The position numbers and the translations under genes were made by a program. From assembly GCF_001433875.1 (NCBI RefSeq), contig NZ_AZCR01000008.1, positions 1 to 37,826 on the forward strand: a stretch of 37,826 nt of DNA, read 5' to 3'. The stretch comes from Lactobacillus delbrueckii subsp. delbrueckii DSM 20074 = JCM 1012 (lineage in GTDB: Bacteria > Bacillota > Bacilli > Lactobacillales > Lactobacillaceae). Position 1 is the first letter of the stretch, and the number at the start of each line of letters is the position of its first letter. Under the pieces are notes generated by a model that made no database searches, had not been told where the DNA came from, and was given only the letters and a program-made list of their open reading frames with translations. Of the stretch, positions 6,809 through 17,666 are shown one piece after another.

Positions 6809-7369
6809 TTAGTCGACGCGGTTGATTTTACCAGCCGCGATTGGGAGAGTGACGTGTTGGTCGTAATGGTCGTTGATCTTGCCGCCAACGCTTTCTGGCA
6901 ATTCCAGGTCAGCTGGCACGCCGTGGATGTAGACCACCCGCTTGTCCAGGGCCAGGTCCTGGTCATTGAAGACTTCCTTGAACTTGGCTTCCAGCTTGGC
7001 TAAGTCGACATCTTTTTCATAGCTGTAGTAGCCGTTTGCGTCGGCAACTGGGTAGTTGTCGTTGGGGATGCACATTTCGTGCGGAGCCGCGTCCAGGGGC
7101 ACCATAGTCGTGCCGGAGACCGGTTCGGTTTCCACGAGGTCGATAAAGCCGTCCTGGTTGGTGTCCTGCGCAAGGGTTGGCACTTGGGCATCCTTGCCGT
7201 CCGGGAAGCCATGGAAGTGTTCCCAGTGCTGGATGTTAGCCGGGGTGTCGAACATCTCCAGCTTGATGTGGAGCTTGTCAGCAGCAGTCGTGAATTCTAC
7301 GTAGCCATGAGCCTGGCTGCCAATTTTTTCTGCGTTAAGAGCCGTAATGTCGGCGCGGTATTTAGTCAT
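6809..7369 (-). CDS. Uncharacterised cytoplasmic protein with an EF-hand calcium loop
   Basis: The 186-residue protein has no signal peptide or membrane segment. Residues about 69-80 read DTNQDGFIDLVE, a canonical 12-residue EF-hand/dockerin-type calcium loop (Asp1, Asn3, Asp5, Gly6, Ile8, Asp9, Glu12). The surroundings are rich in His and aromatic residues (IQHWEHFHGFPDGKD, and HDQHVTLPIAAG-like C-terminus), and the predicted structure is mostly beta, somewhat reminiscent of CHRD or Cu/Zn-SOD-like sandwiches, but I cannot assign a family. A GAGGAAAA ribosome binding site precedes ATG. It appears monocistronic: a terminator follows, and a long repeat-rich leader precedes it (7370-7516). Whether the loop binds calcium is untested. 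Confidence 0.75.
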   Translation of the reverse strand: MTKYRADITALNAEKIGSQAHGYVEFTTAADKLHIKLEMFDTPANIQHWEHFHGFPDGKDAQVPTLAQDTNQDGFIDLVETEPVSGTTMVPLDAAPHEMCIPNDNYPVADANGYYSYEKDVDLAKLEAKFKEVFNDQDLALDKRVVYIHGVPADLELPESVGGKINDHYDQHVTLPIAAGKINRVD

Positions 7370-7399
7370 ATTTTTTCCTCAACAAATCATAGTTATCGC

Positions 7400-7422
7400 T
7401 TTAACGTTACTTTAACGTTAAA
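7400..7422. promoter_or_regulatory. Tandem TTTAACGTTA elements, possible operator
   Basis: TTTAACGTTA occurs twice with an 11-bp period (7400-7409 and 7411-7420). The second copy is part of a perfect 12-bp palindrome, TTTAACGTTAAA (7411-7422). The elements lie 30-50 bp upstream of the start codon at 7369. One helical turn of spacing suggests cooperative binding by a dimeric regulator, which is not identified. Confidence 0.45.
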
Positions 7423-7459
7423 GGAAGTTTTAACTACTTAAAAATAAGTATATTACGTC

Positions 7460-7503
7460 ATGATTATCATGATTATCATGACTATCATGACTATCATGAC
7501 TAT
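7460..7503. repeat. Five tandem 9-bp repeats, ATGAYTATC
   Basis: ATGATTATC occurs twice, then ATGACTATC twice, then a partial ATGACTAT, without spacers. The tract lies between the extended -10 at 7508-7516 and the palindromes at 7400-7422, in the presumed leader of the gene starting at 7369. Each unit contains ATCATGAT-like dyad symmetry with its neighbour. Confidence 0.85.
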
Positions 7504-7507
7504 ATTG

Positions 7508-7516
7508 AGTATACCA
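7508..7516 (-). promoter_or_regulatory. Possible extended -10 promoter
   Basis: On the minus strand TGGTATACT (7516-7508) gives an extended TGn -10 with TATACT. No good -35 is visible, which is acceptable for this class. It would produce a leader of about 130 nt containing the 9-bp repeats and the palindromes before the gene at 7369. Confidence 0.4.
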
Positions 7517-7580
7517 TATAATAAGCTTGCTTGCTATTTATAAAATAACGGCTTAATGGAATAAGTTTTATATAAAAATA

Positions 7581-8046
7581 TCAACTATCTACTGTCAGCT
7601 TACGCCAGTCATCTTCTAAGATAGCCATCAAGATGTCGTCAGCGTACTGGCCCCTGTCGAAAACTGCATCCCGCAAAACTCCCTCCCGCTTGAAACCAGC
7701 CCGCAGGTAGGCTTTTTCCGCGCGGGGATTAAAAGAGAAGACGTCCAGTTCAAGCCGGTGGAGATGCGGAAGTTAGCCCGGCGCAGGTCCCAGTCGATTT
7801 CATTAATTACGCTCTCGCCAATAATTTTACCGTTCGGATCTATAATCAAGAAGAAGTATCTGTCCGTTTCTTCGATAGCTTTTAGGAAAAAAGAAGTCAC
7901 TTCTTCCTTGGTAAAATGCTCTTTGCAGCCAGTCAGTCTGGACACTTCCTGTCCAAGGGACAGTAGTTCTGGAAATAATAATCGTCTACATCACTGGCCT
8001 TTGCCAGGCGGATTGTAAAGCCATCTTTTTGCCAAGTTGTCTTCAT
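7581..8046 (-). pseudogene. GNAT acetyltransferase (RimJ/RimL-like) with two frameshifts
   Basis: From ATG at 8046 the gene reads MKTTWQKDGFTIRLAKASDV and breaks near 7950 after CPLD. The next frame continues EVSRLTGCKEHFTKEEVTSF through IDWDLRRANFRIST, then breaks again near 7755. The third segment reads ELDVFSFNPRAEKAYLRAGF and VFDRGQYADDILMAILED to a stop at 7581. The last segment is the typical C-terminal half of Acetyltransf_3 proteins (NPRAEKAYLRAGF, acetyl-CoA-binding region). Two separate indels make sequencing error an unlikely full explanation. The intact enzyme would be about 155 residues. Confidence 0.8.
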
Positions 8047-8127
8047 GTGACTGTTACTCCTTTCGTCCAGCCAGCTCTTTTTTTGTCCAATTTTGCCCGA
8101 TTTTGGACGAAAGAGCAAATAATTGGA

Positions 8128-8168
8128 CAAGAAAGTCCCCTCACGCTTAAACATGAAGGGACTCTTCT
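8128..8168 (-). terminator. Terminator downstream of the rRNA methyltransferase gene
   Basis: On the minus strand AGTCCCTTCATG pairs along 12 bp (two G-U wobbles) with CGTGAGGGGACT around a 6-nt loop and is followed by TTTCTTG. It lies about 55 bp after the stop at 8222. Further inverted repeats (TTTCGTCCA near 8060 and its complement near 8108; CTTAGTCGG arms at 8173-8221) occupy the rest of this 175-bp gap. Confidence 0.65.
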
Positions 8169-8221
8169 TTATCTTAGTCGGTAACTTAGTCACTTATCTT
8201 TTGGTCGGTTGACCGACTAAG

Positions 8222-9568
8222 TTATTCTTTCGTCAGCACGGTCACGCATTCCACATGTGGTGTCTGCGGGAACATGTCGACCGGGGAAACCAGGTCAGTC
8301 GTGTAACCAGCCTCCATCAAGAGCTGCATGTCCCGTACCAGCGTTGCCGGGTTGCAGGAGATGTAGACAACCTTCTTTGGACCAGTCTTAACCGCGGCAT
8401 CGATAAATTCCTTGGTCAAGCCTTTTCTCGGCGGGTCGACAAAAATCACATCCGTCTTCAAGCCTTCAGCTGCCCACTTTGGCATCAGTTCTTCCGCCTT
8501 GCCGGCATAGTACTTGGCATTGTGGATCTGGTTGAGCCGGGCGTTGTTCTTGGCGTCCTTAACCGCTGCCTTAACCACTTCAACCCCGCGGACTTCCTTA
8601 ACGTACTTGGCTGCGGACAGACCGATCGTCCCGATCCCGGAGTAGGCATCAACAATCAAATCGTCCTTAGTCAGACCTGCCTGGTCAATAGCCAGCTTGT
8701 ACAAACGCGGCGTCTGCAAAGAATTAATCTGTAAGAAGGACTGCGGCGAGATTTCAAAAGTCAAATCACCAATCTTGTCATCAATGTATCTCTTCCCCCA
8801 CAAATGGTAGTCGTGTTCACCCAAGATGACATTGGTTCTCCTCGGATTATGGTTGAGGAAGATCGACTTCACCCCGGCGATTTCCTTAATTTCATCTACT
8901 ACCGCGTGCAGGCCTGGGAAGTCCCGGTCCAGACAAACCAGGACGACCATCATGTCGCCCGTAGCCGTCCCCCGGCGGACTTCCAAATATCTTACCTGTC
9001 CTTGATGCTTTTCTTCGTCATAGGCCGGAATCCGCTTTTCCCGCAAGATATCTCTGACTGCCAGCAATACCCGGTCAATTTCCGGATCATTGGTGAAAAA
9101 GTCCTCCAGCGGCACTAGGTCATGTGAGTGCCGGCGGAAAAAGCCAATCTCCAGCTGCCCCTTAACCATTCTGACCGGTACCTGGGCCTTGTTTCTGTAG
9201 CCAGTTTCCAAGGGACTTGGCAAAGTTTCCGCTACCTTGATCTGGTCCAAGTGGGCCTTGCTCAAAAGCTCCTTAACCTGCTTTTGCTTGAATTCCAGCT
9301 GCTTGTCGTACTTCAAATGAGCCAGGCTGGTCAGGCCGGTTTGCACGTACTGGCGGAGAGGCACCTTGACCCGGTCCGGGCTTTCCTTGACGATCTCAGA
9401 AATTCTGGCAAAAGCATAGCTCTTCTTGTCCTTCAAAATCTGCGCCTTGACCACTTCACCCGGCAGGGCGTTGTTGACAAAGACCGTTTCGCCATTAACA
9501 TGGCCGACCCCCATGGCTTCATATGACAAGTCGGTGATTTCGACTTCGACGATTTCATTTTTCTTCAT
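8222..9568 (-). CDS. rlmCD: 23S rRNA m5U methyltransferase (RlmCD/TrmA family), iron-sulfur cysteines absent
   Basis: The 448-residue enzyme should transfer a methyl group from SAM to uridine C5 in 23S rRNA. An N-terminal TRAM domain (about 1-60) precedes the methyltransferase fold: SAM motif VDAYSGIGTIGLSA (306-319), VDPPRKGL (377-384), catalytic Cys405 in YISCNP and general base Glu440 in PHVECVTVL. Family members usually hold a 4Fe-4S cluster with CxxxxxCGGC plus a fourth Cys. Here the equivalent stretch is PLRQYVQTGLTSLAHL (70-85) and the fourth position lies in PLEDFFTNDP (153-162), so all four ligands are replaced. Whether it modifies one or two sites cannot be seen. Its start is 2 bp after the stop of the TMEM175-like gene, so the two are co-transcribed. 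Confidence 0.9.
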   Translation of the reverse strand: MKKNEIVEVEITDLSYEAMGVGHVNGETVFVNNALPGEVVKAQILKDKKSYAFARISEIVKESPDRVKVPLRQYVQTGLTSLAHLKYDKQLEFKQKQVKELLSKAHLDQIKVAETLPSPLETGYRNKAQVPVRMVKGQLEIGFFRRHSHDLVPLEDFFTNDPEIDRVLLAVRDILREKRIPAYDEEKHQGQVRYLEVRRGTATGDMMVVLVCLDRDFPGLHAVVDEIKEIAGVKSIFLNHNPRRTNVILGEHDYHLWGKRYIDDKIGDLTFEISPQSFLQINSLQTPRLYKLAIDQAGLTKDDLIVDAYSGIGTIGLSAAKYVKEVRGVEVVKAAVKDAKNNARLNQIHNAKYYAGKAEELMPKWAAEGLKTDVIFVDPPRKGLTKEFIDAAVKTGPKKVVYISCNPATLVRDMQLLMEAGYTTDLVSPVDMFPQTPHVECVTVLTKE

Positions 9569-9570
9569 GA

Positions 9571-10284
9571 TTATTTATCTCCTTTGCGGGCCCGCTGGCT
9601 CCGGTTATCTGGCATGACAAAGTTGATGATTGGGAAGGCCAGATACAAAATCATCCCCAACCTTGGCTGGACGAAAGATATCAAAATAAAGACCAAATTG
9701 AGCAGGAAGAGCCAGATGATGCGCAGCCAGGAAAACCAACCCCAGAACTTCCGGAAGGCCTTGATATGCGGCAGTGAGCTCCGCATCCCCACAATTTCCG
9801 TTGCCAGTTCAAAAATCTGGACCAAAAAATAGACGATCCCATAACAGACCACGCTCAAGACCGATAAATCCCCCATGATCCACTTTGTCATGACGGGAAT
9901 CAGCGACAGACTGGCCAGAAAGGCAAAGTCACAGACCATGGTCATCTTGCCGGCCCGCATGATATGGAAACTGAAGGTATAGTGGATTTCATACCAGAAA
10001 TTGGCTACTACGAAAAATGAAATCAAGTATATAAAAATCTGGCTGAAAAAGTCCTGGTAGGCACTCTTGGACAAGGGATCCGCGATCTCCACCAACACAA
10101 TGGTGATGATAATGGCAATTACCCCGTCGTTAAACGTCATCACGTGTTCGGCCAATTTGGCTCCGGACTCCTTAATGGCCTTTTCCCGGTACTGGCGCAG
10201 CTGATCCCACTCGCTCTGCTCTTCTGGCGACAGAGGCTGCAGAGACCGCTTTCTTGCTAATTTTTTCTTTATACTGGTTATCAT
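9571..10284 (-). CDS. TMEM175-family (DUF1211) cation channel
   Basis: The 237-residue protein has a charged N-terminus and then the hallmark first helix, MTFNDGVIAIIITIVLVEI (about 49-67). The usual FSDGV signature of TMEM175 channels reads FNDGV here. About five further membrane segments follow (LISFFVVANFWYEIHYTF, FAFLASLSLIPVMTKWI and others). Bacterial members have six helices per subunit and form tetrameric, potassium-permeable channels. A GAGGAAAAG ribosome binding site precedes ATG, and the gene ends 2 bp before rlmCD. A terminator hairpin lies just upstream (10301-10335), so expression depends on readthrough or a promoter hidden in dagK. Confidence 0.85.
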   Translation of the reverse strand: MITSIKKKLARKRSLQPLSPEEQSEWDQLRQYREKAIKESGAKLAEHVMTFNDGVIAIIITIVLVEIADPLSKSAYQDFFSQIFIYLISFFVVANFWYEIHYTFSFHIMRAGKMTMVCDFAFLASLSLIPVMTKWIMGDLSVLSVVCYGIVYFLVQIFELATEIVGMRSSLPHIKAFRKFWGWFSWLRIIWLFLLNLVFILISFVQPRLGMILYLAFPIINFVMPDNRSQRARKGDK

Positions 10285-10300
10285 GCTTTTCCTCTAAACA

Positions 10301-10335
10301 CAAAAATAGAGTCTGACAGAAGGTCAAACTCTATT
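10301..10335 (-). terminator. Terminator between dagK and the TMEM175-like gene
   Basis: AATAGAGTTTGAC and GTCAGACTCTATT (minus strand) form a 13-bp stem with one mismatch, a 5-nt loop and a following TTTTTG. It starts 10 bp after the dagK stop. The ribosome binding site of the next gene begins only a few bases after the T-run, leaving no room for a separate promoter. Confidence 0.8.
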
Positions 10336-10344
10336 ATAACAGTT

Positions 10345-11271
10345 CTAACCGACGTAGAATTCGATCCGTTCCCGCAAGTTTTCAAAAGTTACCGGGAACA
10401 TGCCGCCTTCTTCCCCGTCCAGGTTGACGGAAAGTTTGTCATCGCGGTTGTGGCCGATCAATTCCGCCTTCAGACTGGTCGTCTTGGTGTAGATGATGTT
10501 CGGGTCGTCCACGTGCTTGCCGTTCAAAGCCAAAGCCATCAGCCGGAGCAGGTTGCCCGGGTCGCTTGGCTTGACCACGATCAGCTGGAAGAGACCGTCT
10601 GAAAGTTCCGCGTTTGGCATGATCTTTTCAAAACCGCCAATGGAGTTAGTCATTCCCAATAAAAGCAGAGACAGCTTGCCTTCGTAAACGCCCTTGTCAA
10701 AAGTCAGCCGCATTTCGCATTCGCTGAGGTTTGGCAGCATTTCCGCCCCCTTGATCAGGTAGGCAGCGTAGCCCAGGGCGGACTTGACGTCTGAAGAAAC
10801 CCCGTAGGTCAGTTCCGCCAAAGAGCCAGCAGCAGCGATGTTGACGAAGTACTTCTGGCTGCCGTCGCCGAAGTCGGCCCGGCCCACGTCCATCTTCTGC
10901 ACCTTGTCCTTAAGAATCACTTTAGCCGCCGCAACCACGTCGTCGCGCGGAATCTTCAAGGCTCTGGCGTAGTCGTTGGTCGTCCCCGCCGGGATGATGG
11001 CCATGCGCGGGCGCTCTTCCTTAGGCAAAAAGGCGATCCCGCTCACAACTTCGTTGATCGTGCCGTCCCCACCGGCGGCCACGATCAGTGAAAAACCGTC
11101 CTTGGCTACCCGGGTTGCTTCATTTTGAGCACTAAGCGGAGCTGGCGTGGTTCTGAATGCACTGGCTTCATAACCCGCTTGTTCCAAAATATCTAAAATA
11201 TCAGAAACGTTCTTCGGCATCTGTTCATGCCCTGAGACCGGATTGTAAATCAAGCGCGCGCGCTTAGTCAT
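10345..11271 (-). CDS. dagK: Diacylglycerol kinase, soluble DagK type
   Basis: The product (308 residues) phosphorylates diacylglycerol to phosphatidic acid, returning lipid released by lipoteichoic acid synthesis. It shows the DAGK catalytic fold: RLIYNPVSGHE near the N-terminus, the nucleotide loop GGDGTINEVVSG, and AIIPAGTTNDYARAL, with the C-terminal beta domain ending NLRERIEFYVG. I chose ATG at 11271 because AAAGGTG lies 6 nt upstream; a GTG three codons earlier overlaps that site. It follows gatB by about 35 bp, as in other lactobacilli, and is closed by the hairpin at 10301-10335, so it is the last gene of the long operon. Confidence 0.92.
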   Translation of the reverse strand: MTKRARLIYNPVSGHEQMPKNVSDILDILEQAGYEASAFRTTPAPLSAQNEATRVAKDGFSLIVAAGGDGTINEVVSGIAFLPKEERPRMAIIPAGTTNDYARALKIPRDDVVAAAKVILKDKVQKMDVGRADFGDGSQKYFVNIAAAGSLAELTYGVSSDVKSALGYAAYLIKGAEMLPNLSECEMRLTFDKGVYEGKLSLLLLGMTNSIGGFEKIMPNAELSDGLFQLIVVKPSDPGNLLRLMALALNGKHVDDPNIIYTKTTSLKAELIGHNRDDKLSVNLDGEEGGMFPVTFENLRERIEFYVG

Positions 11272-11306
11272 CTGCTTCACCTTTTTCTAAAAAATTTTCT
11301 CCTGCC

Positions 11307-12737
11307 TTAACGGCTGGCCAGGTCGGCCAATAGGAGCTTGTTGATCACCTTAGGGTTGGCCTTGCCCCGGGTCTGCTTCATGATTTGCCCAACCAGGAAG
11401 CCGATAGCCCGGTCCTTACCGTTCTTGTAGTCTTCAACAGACTGCGGGTTGGCGTCAACAACTTCCTTGACCATTGGTGCCAGGACGCTTTCGTCTGACA
11501 ATTGCGCCATGCCGTTTTCTTCAACGTACTTCTTCGGGTCAGTGCCGTTGGCAACAGTTTCCGCGAAGACCTTCTTGGCAATCTTGGATGAGATCGTCCC
11601 GTCAGAAATCAGCTTGATCATGGCTGCCAGGTTTTCCGGAGTCAAGGCAATGTCCTTGAGTTCAGCATGCTTTTCGTTCAAGTAGCCGTTAACCTGGGTG
11701 TTCATCCAGTTGGCTGCTTGTTGCGGGTCAGCACCAGCTGCTACAGTAGCGTCAAAGAAGTCTGAGCTTTCCTTGTTTTGCAGCAAAACATTCGCGTCGT
11801 ATGGCTTAAGGCCGTATTCATCAACGTAGATCTTCCGACGTTCGTCAGCCGTCTTTGGCAAGTTGGCCGCGATTTCATCAACCCATTCCTGCTTGATGTG
11901 GTATGGAGGCAGGTCTGGTTCTGGGAAGTAACGGTAGTCCGCGTCCCCTTCCTTGACACGTTCCAGGACAGTCTTGCCCGTGTTGGTGTCAAAACGGCGG
12001 GTAGACAGGCGAACCCGGCCACCGGACAGGAGGATTTCCTGCTGGCGCTTTTGTTCGTAAGCCAGGGACAGACGGACGTGTTCAAAGGAGTTCAGGTTCT
12101 TCATTTCAACCTTGGTCCCTAATTCCTTCTGGCCAGCTGGGCGGATGGAGATGTTGGTGTCAATTCTCATTGACCCTTCTTCCATCTTAACGTCAGAAGC
12201 CCCGGTAAATTGCACGATTTCCCGCAGCTTTTCCAGGTAGGCAACAGCTTCGTCCGGGTCAGTCATTTCTGGTTCAGAAACAACTTCCAAAAGCGGTACC
12301 CCTTGCCGGTTGTAGTCAACGTAGGAGAAGCCGTTGGTCCCGTGGGTGTTCTTACCAGCGTCTTCTTCGATGTGCATTTCGTGGATATGGATCTTCTTCT
12401 TCTTGCCGTGAACTTCGACTTCAACATAGCCGTTTTCAGCCAGTGGCTTGAAGAATTGAGTGATTTGGTAAGCCTTTGGGTTGTCCGGGTAGAAGTAGTT
12501 CTTCCGGTCAAAATGGGTTACCGGGTTAATGTGAGAGTGGGTGGCCAAAGCGACCATCAAGCCCAGGCGGTAGACTTCCTTGTTAACCATTGGCAAGGTA
12601 CCTGGGTAACCCCAGTCAATAACGTTGGTTTCGGTGTTTGGCTTGGCCCCGTAAGTTACTGGTGAAGGTGAAAAGATCTTGCTCTTGGTCTTCAACTCAA
12701 AGTGGACTTCCAGACCGATAGTTGACGTAAAATTCAT
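11307..12737 (-). CDS. gatB: Aspartyl/glutamyl-tRNA amidotransferase subunit B
   Basis: GatB is the tRNA-binding and kinase subunit of GatCAB, which converts Glu-tRNA(Gln) and Asp-tRNA(Asn) to the correct amides. The 476-residue length is normal. The signature [18 protein letters not shown] lies at the N-terminus, followed by the Mg/ATP-site region [15 protein letters not shown] and [11 protein letters not shown]. The C-terminal YqeY-like tail domain ends [16 protein letters not shown]. It follows gatA by 5 bp and is translationally coupled. Nothing is unusual. Confidence 0.97.
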   Translation of the reverse strand: MNFTSTIGLEVHFELKTKSKIFSPSPVTYGAKPNTETNVIDWGYPGTLPMVNKEVYRLGLMVALATHSHINPVTHFDRKNYFYPDNPKAYQITQFFKPLAENGYVEVEVHGKKKKIHIHEMHIEEDAGKNTHGTNGFSYVDYNRQGVPLLEVVSEPEMTDPDEAVAYLEKLREIVQFTGASDVKMEEGSMRIDTNISIRPAGQKELGTKVEMKNLNSFEHVRLSLAYEQKRQQEILLSGGRVRLSTRRFDTNTGKTVLERVKEGDADYRYFPEPDLPPYHIKQEWVDEIAANLPKTADERRKIYVDEYGLKPYDANVLLQNKESSDFFDATVAAGADPQQAANWMNTQVNGYLNEKHAELKDIALTPENLAAMIKLISDGTISSKIAKKVFAETVANGTDPKKYVEENGMAQLSDESVLAPMVKEVVDANPQSVEDYKNGKDRAIGFLVGQIMKQTRGKANPKVINKLLLADLASR

Positions 12738-12742
12738 TTAAA

Positions 12743-14185
12743 TTAATCCTCCAATCCAGCTGGTGTTTGTTCGTAGAACTTGTTGTTGCGTTCGATGAAG
12801 TCAGCTACTTGGAAGACATGGCCTTCGTCAAAGCGCTTGGCCATGATTTGGAAGCCGACCGGCATCCCCGTCGTTTCGCTCAAGCCGGCTGGCACGCTGG
12901 CTGCCGGAATCCCGGCCATGTTGACGGAAATCGTCAAGATGTCGTTGTTGTACATCTTGATCTGGTCAGAAATTTCTGAGTTCAAGTCAAAAGCAGTTTC
13001 GGTAGAAACCGGCCCGACAATAACATCGTTGTCTTCGAAGATCTTGTCGAAGTCTTGACAAATCAAAGTTCTTACCTTGGCCGCCTGCAGGAAGAACTTG
13101 TCGTAAGCGCCGGCGGACAGGGCGAAGGAACCCAGCATGATTCTCCGCTTTACTTCGTCGCCAAAGCCTTCTGACCGGGACTTGAGGAAGACTTCGTCCA
13201 GGTTCTTGGCTTCTGCCCGGTAACCGTAACGGATCCCGTCGTAACGTTCCAGGTTGGCTGAAGCTTCACTGGAAGCTATGATGTAGTAAGTTGGCACCAC
13301 ATACTTGGTGTGCGGCAGGGAAACTTCGTTGATGATGGCCCCGTTTGCCCGCAGAAGTTCGATTTGGGTTTCAACTGCCTTGCGGACGCCTTCTTCAACG
13401 GCGTCGCTCATGTATTCCTTAGGAACGGCAACCCGCAGGCCCTTGACGTCCTTGCCCAGGAAGCTGGTGTAGTCTGGGACTTCCTTTTCTGAAACAGTAG
13501 CGTCGCGGTCATCAGCCCCGGCGATCACGTTCAGAACTTCAGCTGAGTCCTTGACCCGCTTGCTCATCACCCCGATTTGGTCCAGTGATGAGGCAAAAGC
13601 GATCAAGCCCCAGCGGGATACCCGGCCGTAAGTCGGCTTGATCCCGAAGATACCGTTGAAAGATGCTGGCTGGCGGATTGAACCACCGGTGTCACTACCC
13701 AGGGCAGCAACCACTTCACCGCTGGCAACAGCCGCTGCAGAACCACCGGATGAACCGCCTGGCACCTTGTTTAAGTTCCATGGGTTCTTGGTGGCACCGA
13801 AGTAAGAAGTTTCAGTGGATGACCCCATGGCGAATTCGTCCATGTTGGTCTTGCCGATGATGGTAGCTTGGGCTGCCTTCAGCTTGGCAACAACAGTTGA
13901 TTCGTAAACTGGTTCAAAGTTGTACAAAATGTGGCTGGCTGCCGTCGTCTTCAAGCCATTGGTGATGATGTTGTCCTTGATGGCAATCGGCACGCCGGCC
14001 AATTTGTTGTTAAAGTCAAGGTCTTCTGCTGGCTTAGCATCTTCATCTACAGTGATAAAGGCGTTGATCTTTTCGTCAGTCTTCTTGATGTTGGTGATGG
14101 TGTCCTTGGCCAATTGGTCAGCAGAAACAGCGCCGCTCTTCAGCTTGTAGTTTAAGGAATCGATCGTTTCGTTTAAGTAGTTCAT
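12743..14185 (-). CDS. gatA: Aspartyl/glutamyl-tRNA amidotransferase subunit A
   Basis: GatA is the glutaminase subunit that releases ammonia for the transamidation. The 480-residue protein belongs to the amidase-signature family. The catalytic triad is visible: Lys70 in AIKDN, cis-Ser145 in [10 protein letters not shown] and nucleophile Ser169 in [11 protein letters not shown]. The start codon overlaps the gatC stop (TAATG), so the two are translationally coupled. Confidence 0.97.
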   Translation of the reverse strand: MNYLNETIDSLNYKLKSGAVSADQLAKDTITNIKKTDEKINAFITVDEDAKPAEDLDFNNKLAGVPIAIKDNIITNGLKTTAASHILYNFEPVYESTVVAKLKAAQATIIGKTNMDEFAMGSSTETSYFGATKNPWNLNKVPGGSSGGSAAAVASGEVVAALGSDTGGSIRQPASFNGIFGIKPTYGRVSRWGLIAFASSLDQIGVMSKRVKDSAEVLNVIAGADDRDATVSEKEVPDYTSFLGKDVKGLRVAVPKEYMSDAVEEGVRKAVETQIELLRANGAIINEVSLPHTKYVVPTYYIIASSEASANLERYDGIRYGYRAEAKNLDEVFLKSRSEGFGDEVKRRIMLGSFALSAGAYDKFFLQAAKVRTLICQDFDKIFEDNDVIVGPVSTETAFDLNSEISDQIKMYNNDILTISVNMAGIPAASVPAGLSETTGMPVGFQIMAKRFDEGHVFQVADFIERNNKFYEQTPAGLED

Positions 14186-14490
14186 TATTGGTTATCATCC
14201 TTATCGATAATTACAGGTACCTTGACAAAACCATTGCTCTTGTCAGGAACGTTCTTCAGCATTTCTTCGCGGGTCTGCCACTTTTCAGGAACGTCTTCTC
14301 TGAAGACAGTGTCGCGATCAACTACTTGCACCGTTTCTTCAACGCCAGTCGTGTCAACGGCTTGAAGTTCTTCTGCCATTTCCAGAATCTTCCTCATTTG
14401 CGAGGTGAACTTGGCCAGTTCTTCTTCACTGAACTCAAGCTGGGCTAATGTCGCAACGTGCTTGATAGTATCATTTGTTACCTTTTCCAC
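14185..14490 (-). CDS. gatC: Aspartyl/glutamyl-tRNA amidotransferase subunit C
   Basis: GatC is the small scaffold that wraps around GatA. The 101-residue product begins with [20 protein letters not shown], the characteristic HVAxLAxLxL segment, and contains FREDVPEKW. The start is GTG at 14490, supported by a GGAGG site six bases upstream that overlaps the camS stop region. Confidence 0.95.
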   Translation of the reverse strand: MEKVTNDTIKHVATLAQLEFSEEELAKFTSQMRKILEMAEELQAVDTTGVEETVQVVDRDTVFREDVPEKWQTREEMLKNVPDKSNGFVKVPVIIDKDDNQ

Positions 14491-14501
14491 TTATGTACCT
14501 C

Positions 14502-17662
<3,161 letters not shown>

Positions 17663-17666
17663 TCAC

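Noticed and set aside
7460..7503. Short regular repeats as a CRISPR array
   Set aside because: The units are 9 bp, directly joined, without spacers, and no cas gene is nearby.
8047..8221. T-box or other riboswitch in the inverted-repeat-rich gap before the GNAT pseudogene
   Set aside because: The T-box consensus and specifier-loop features are not seen; the best hairpin is explained as the terminator of the upstream gene.
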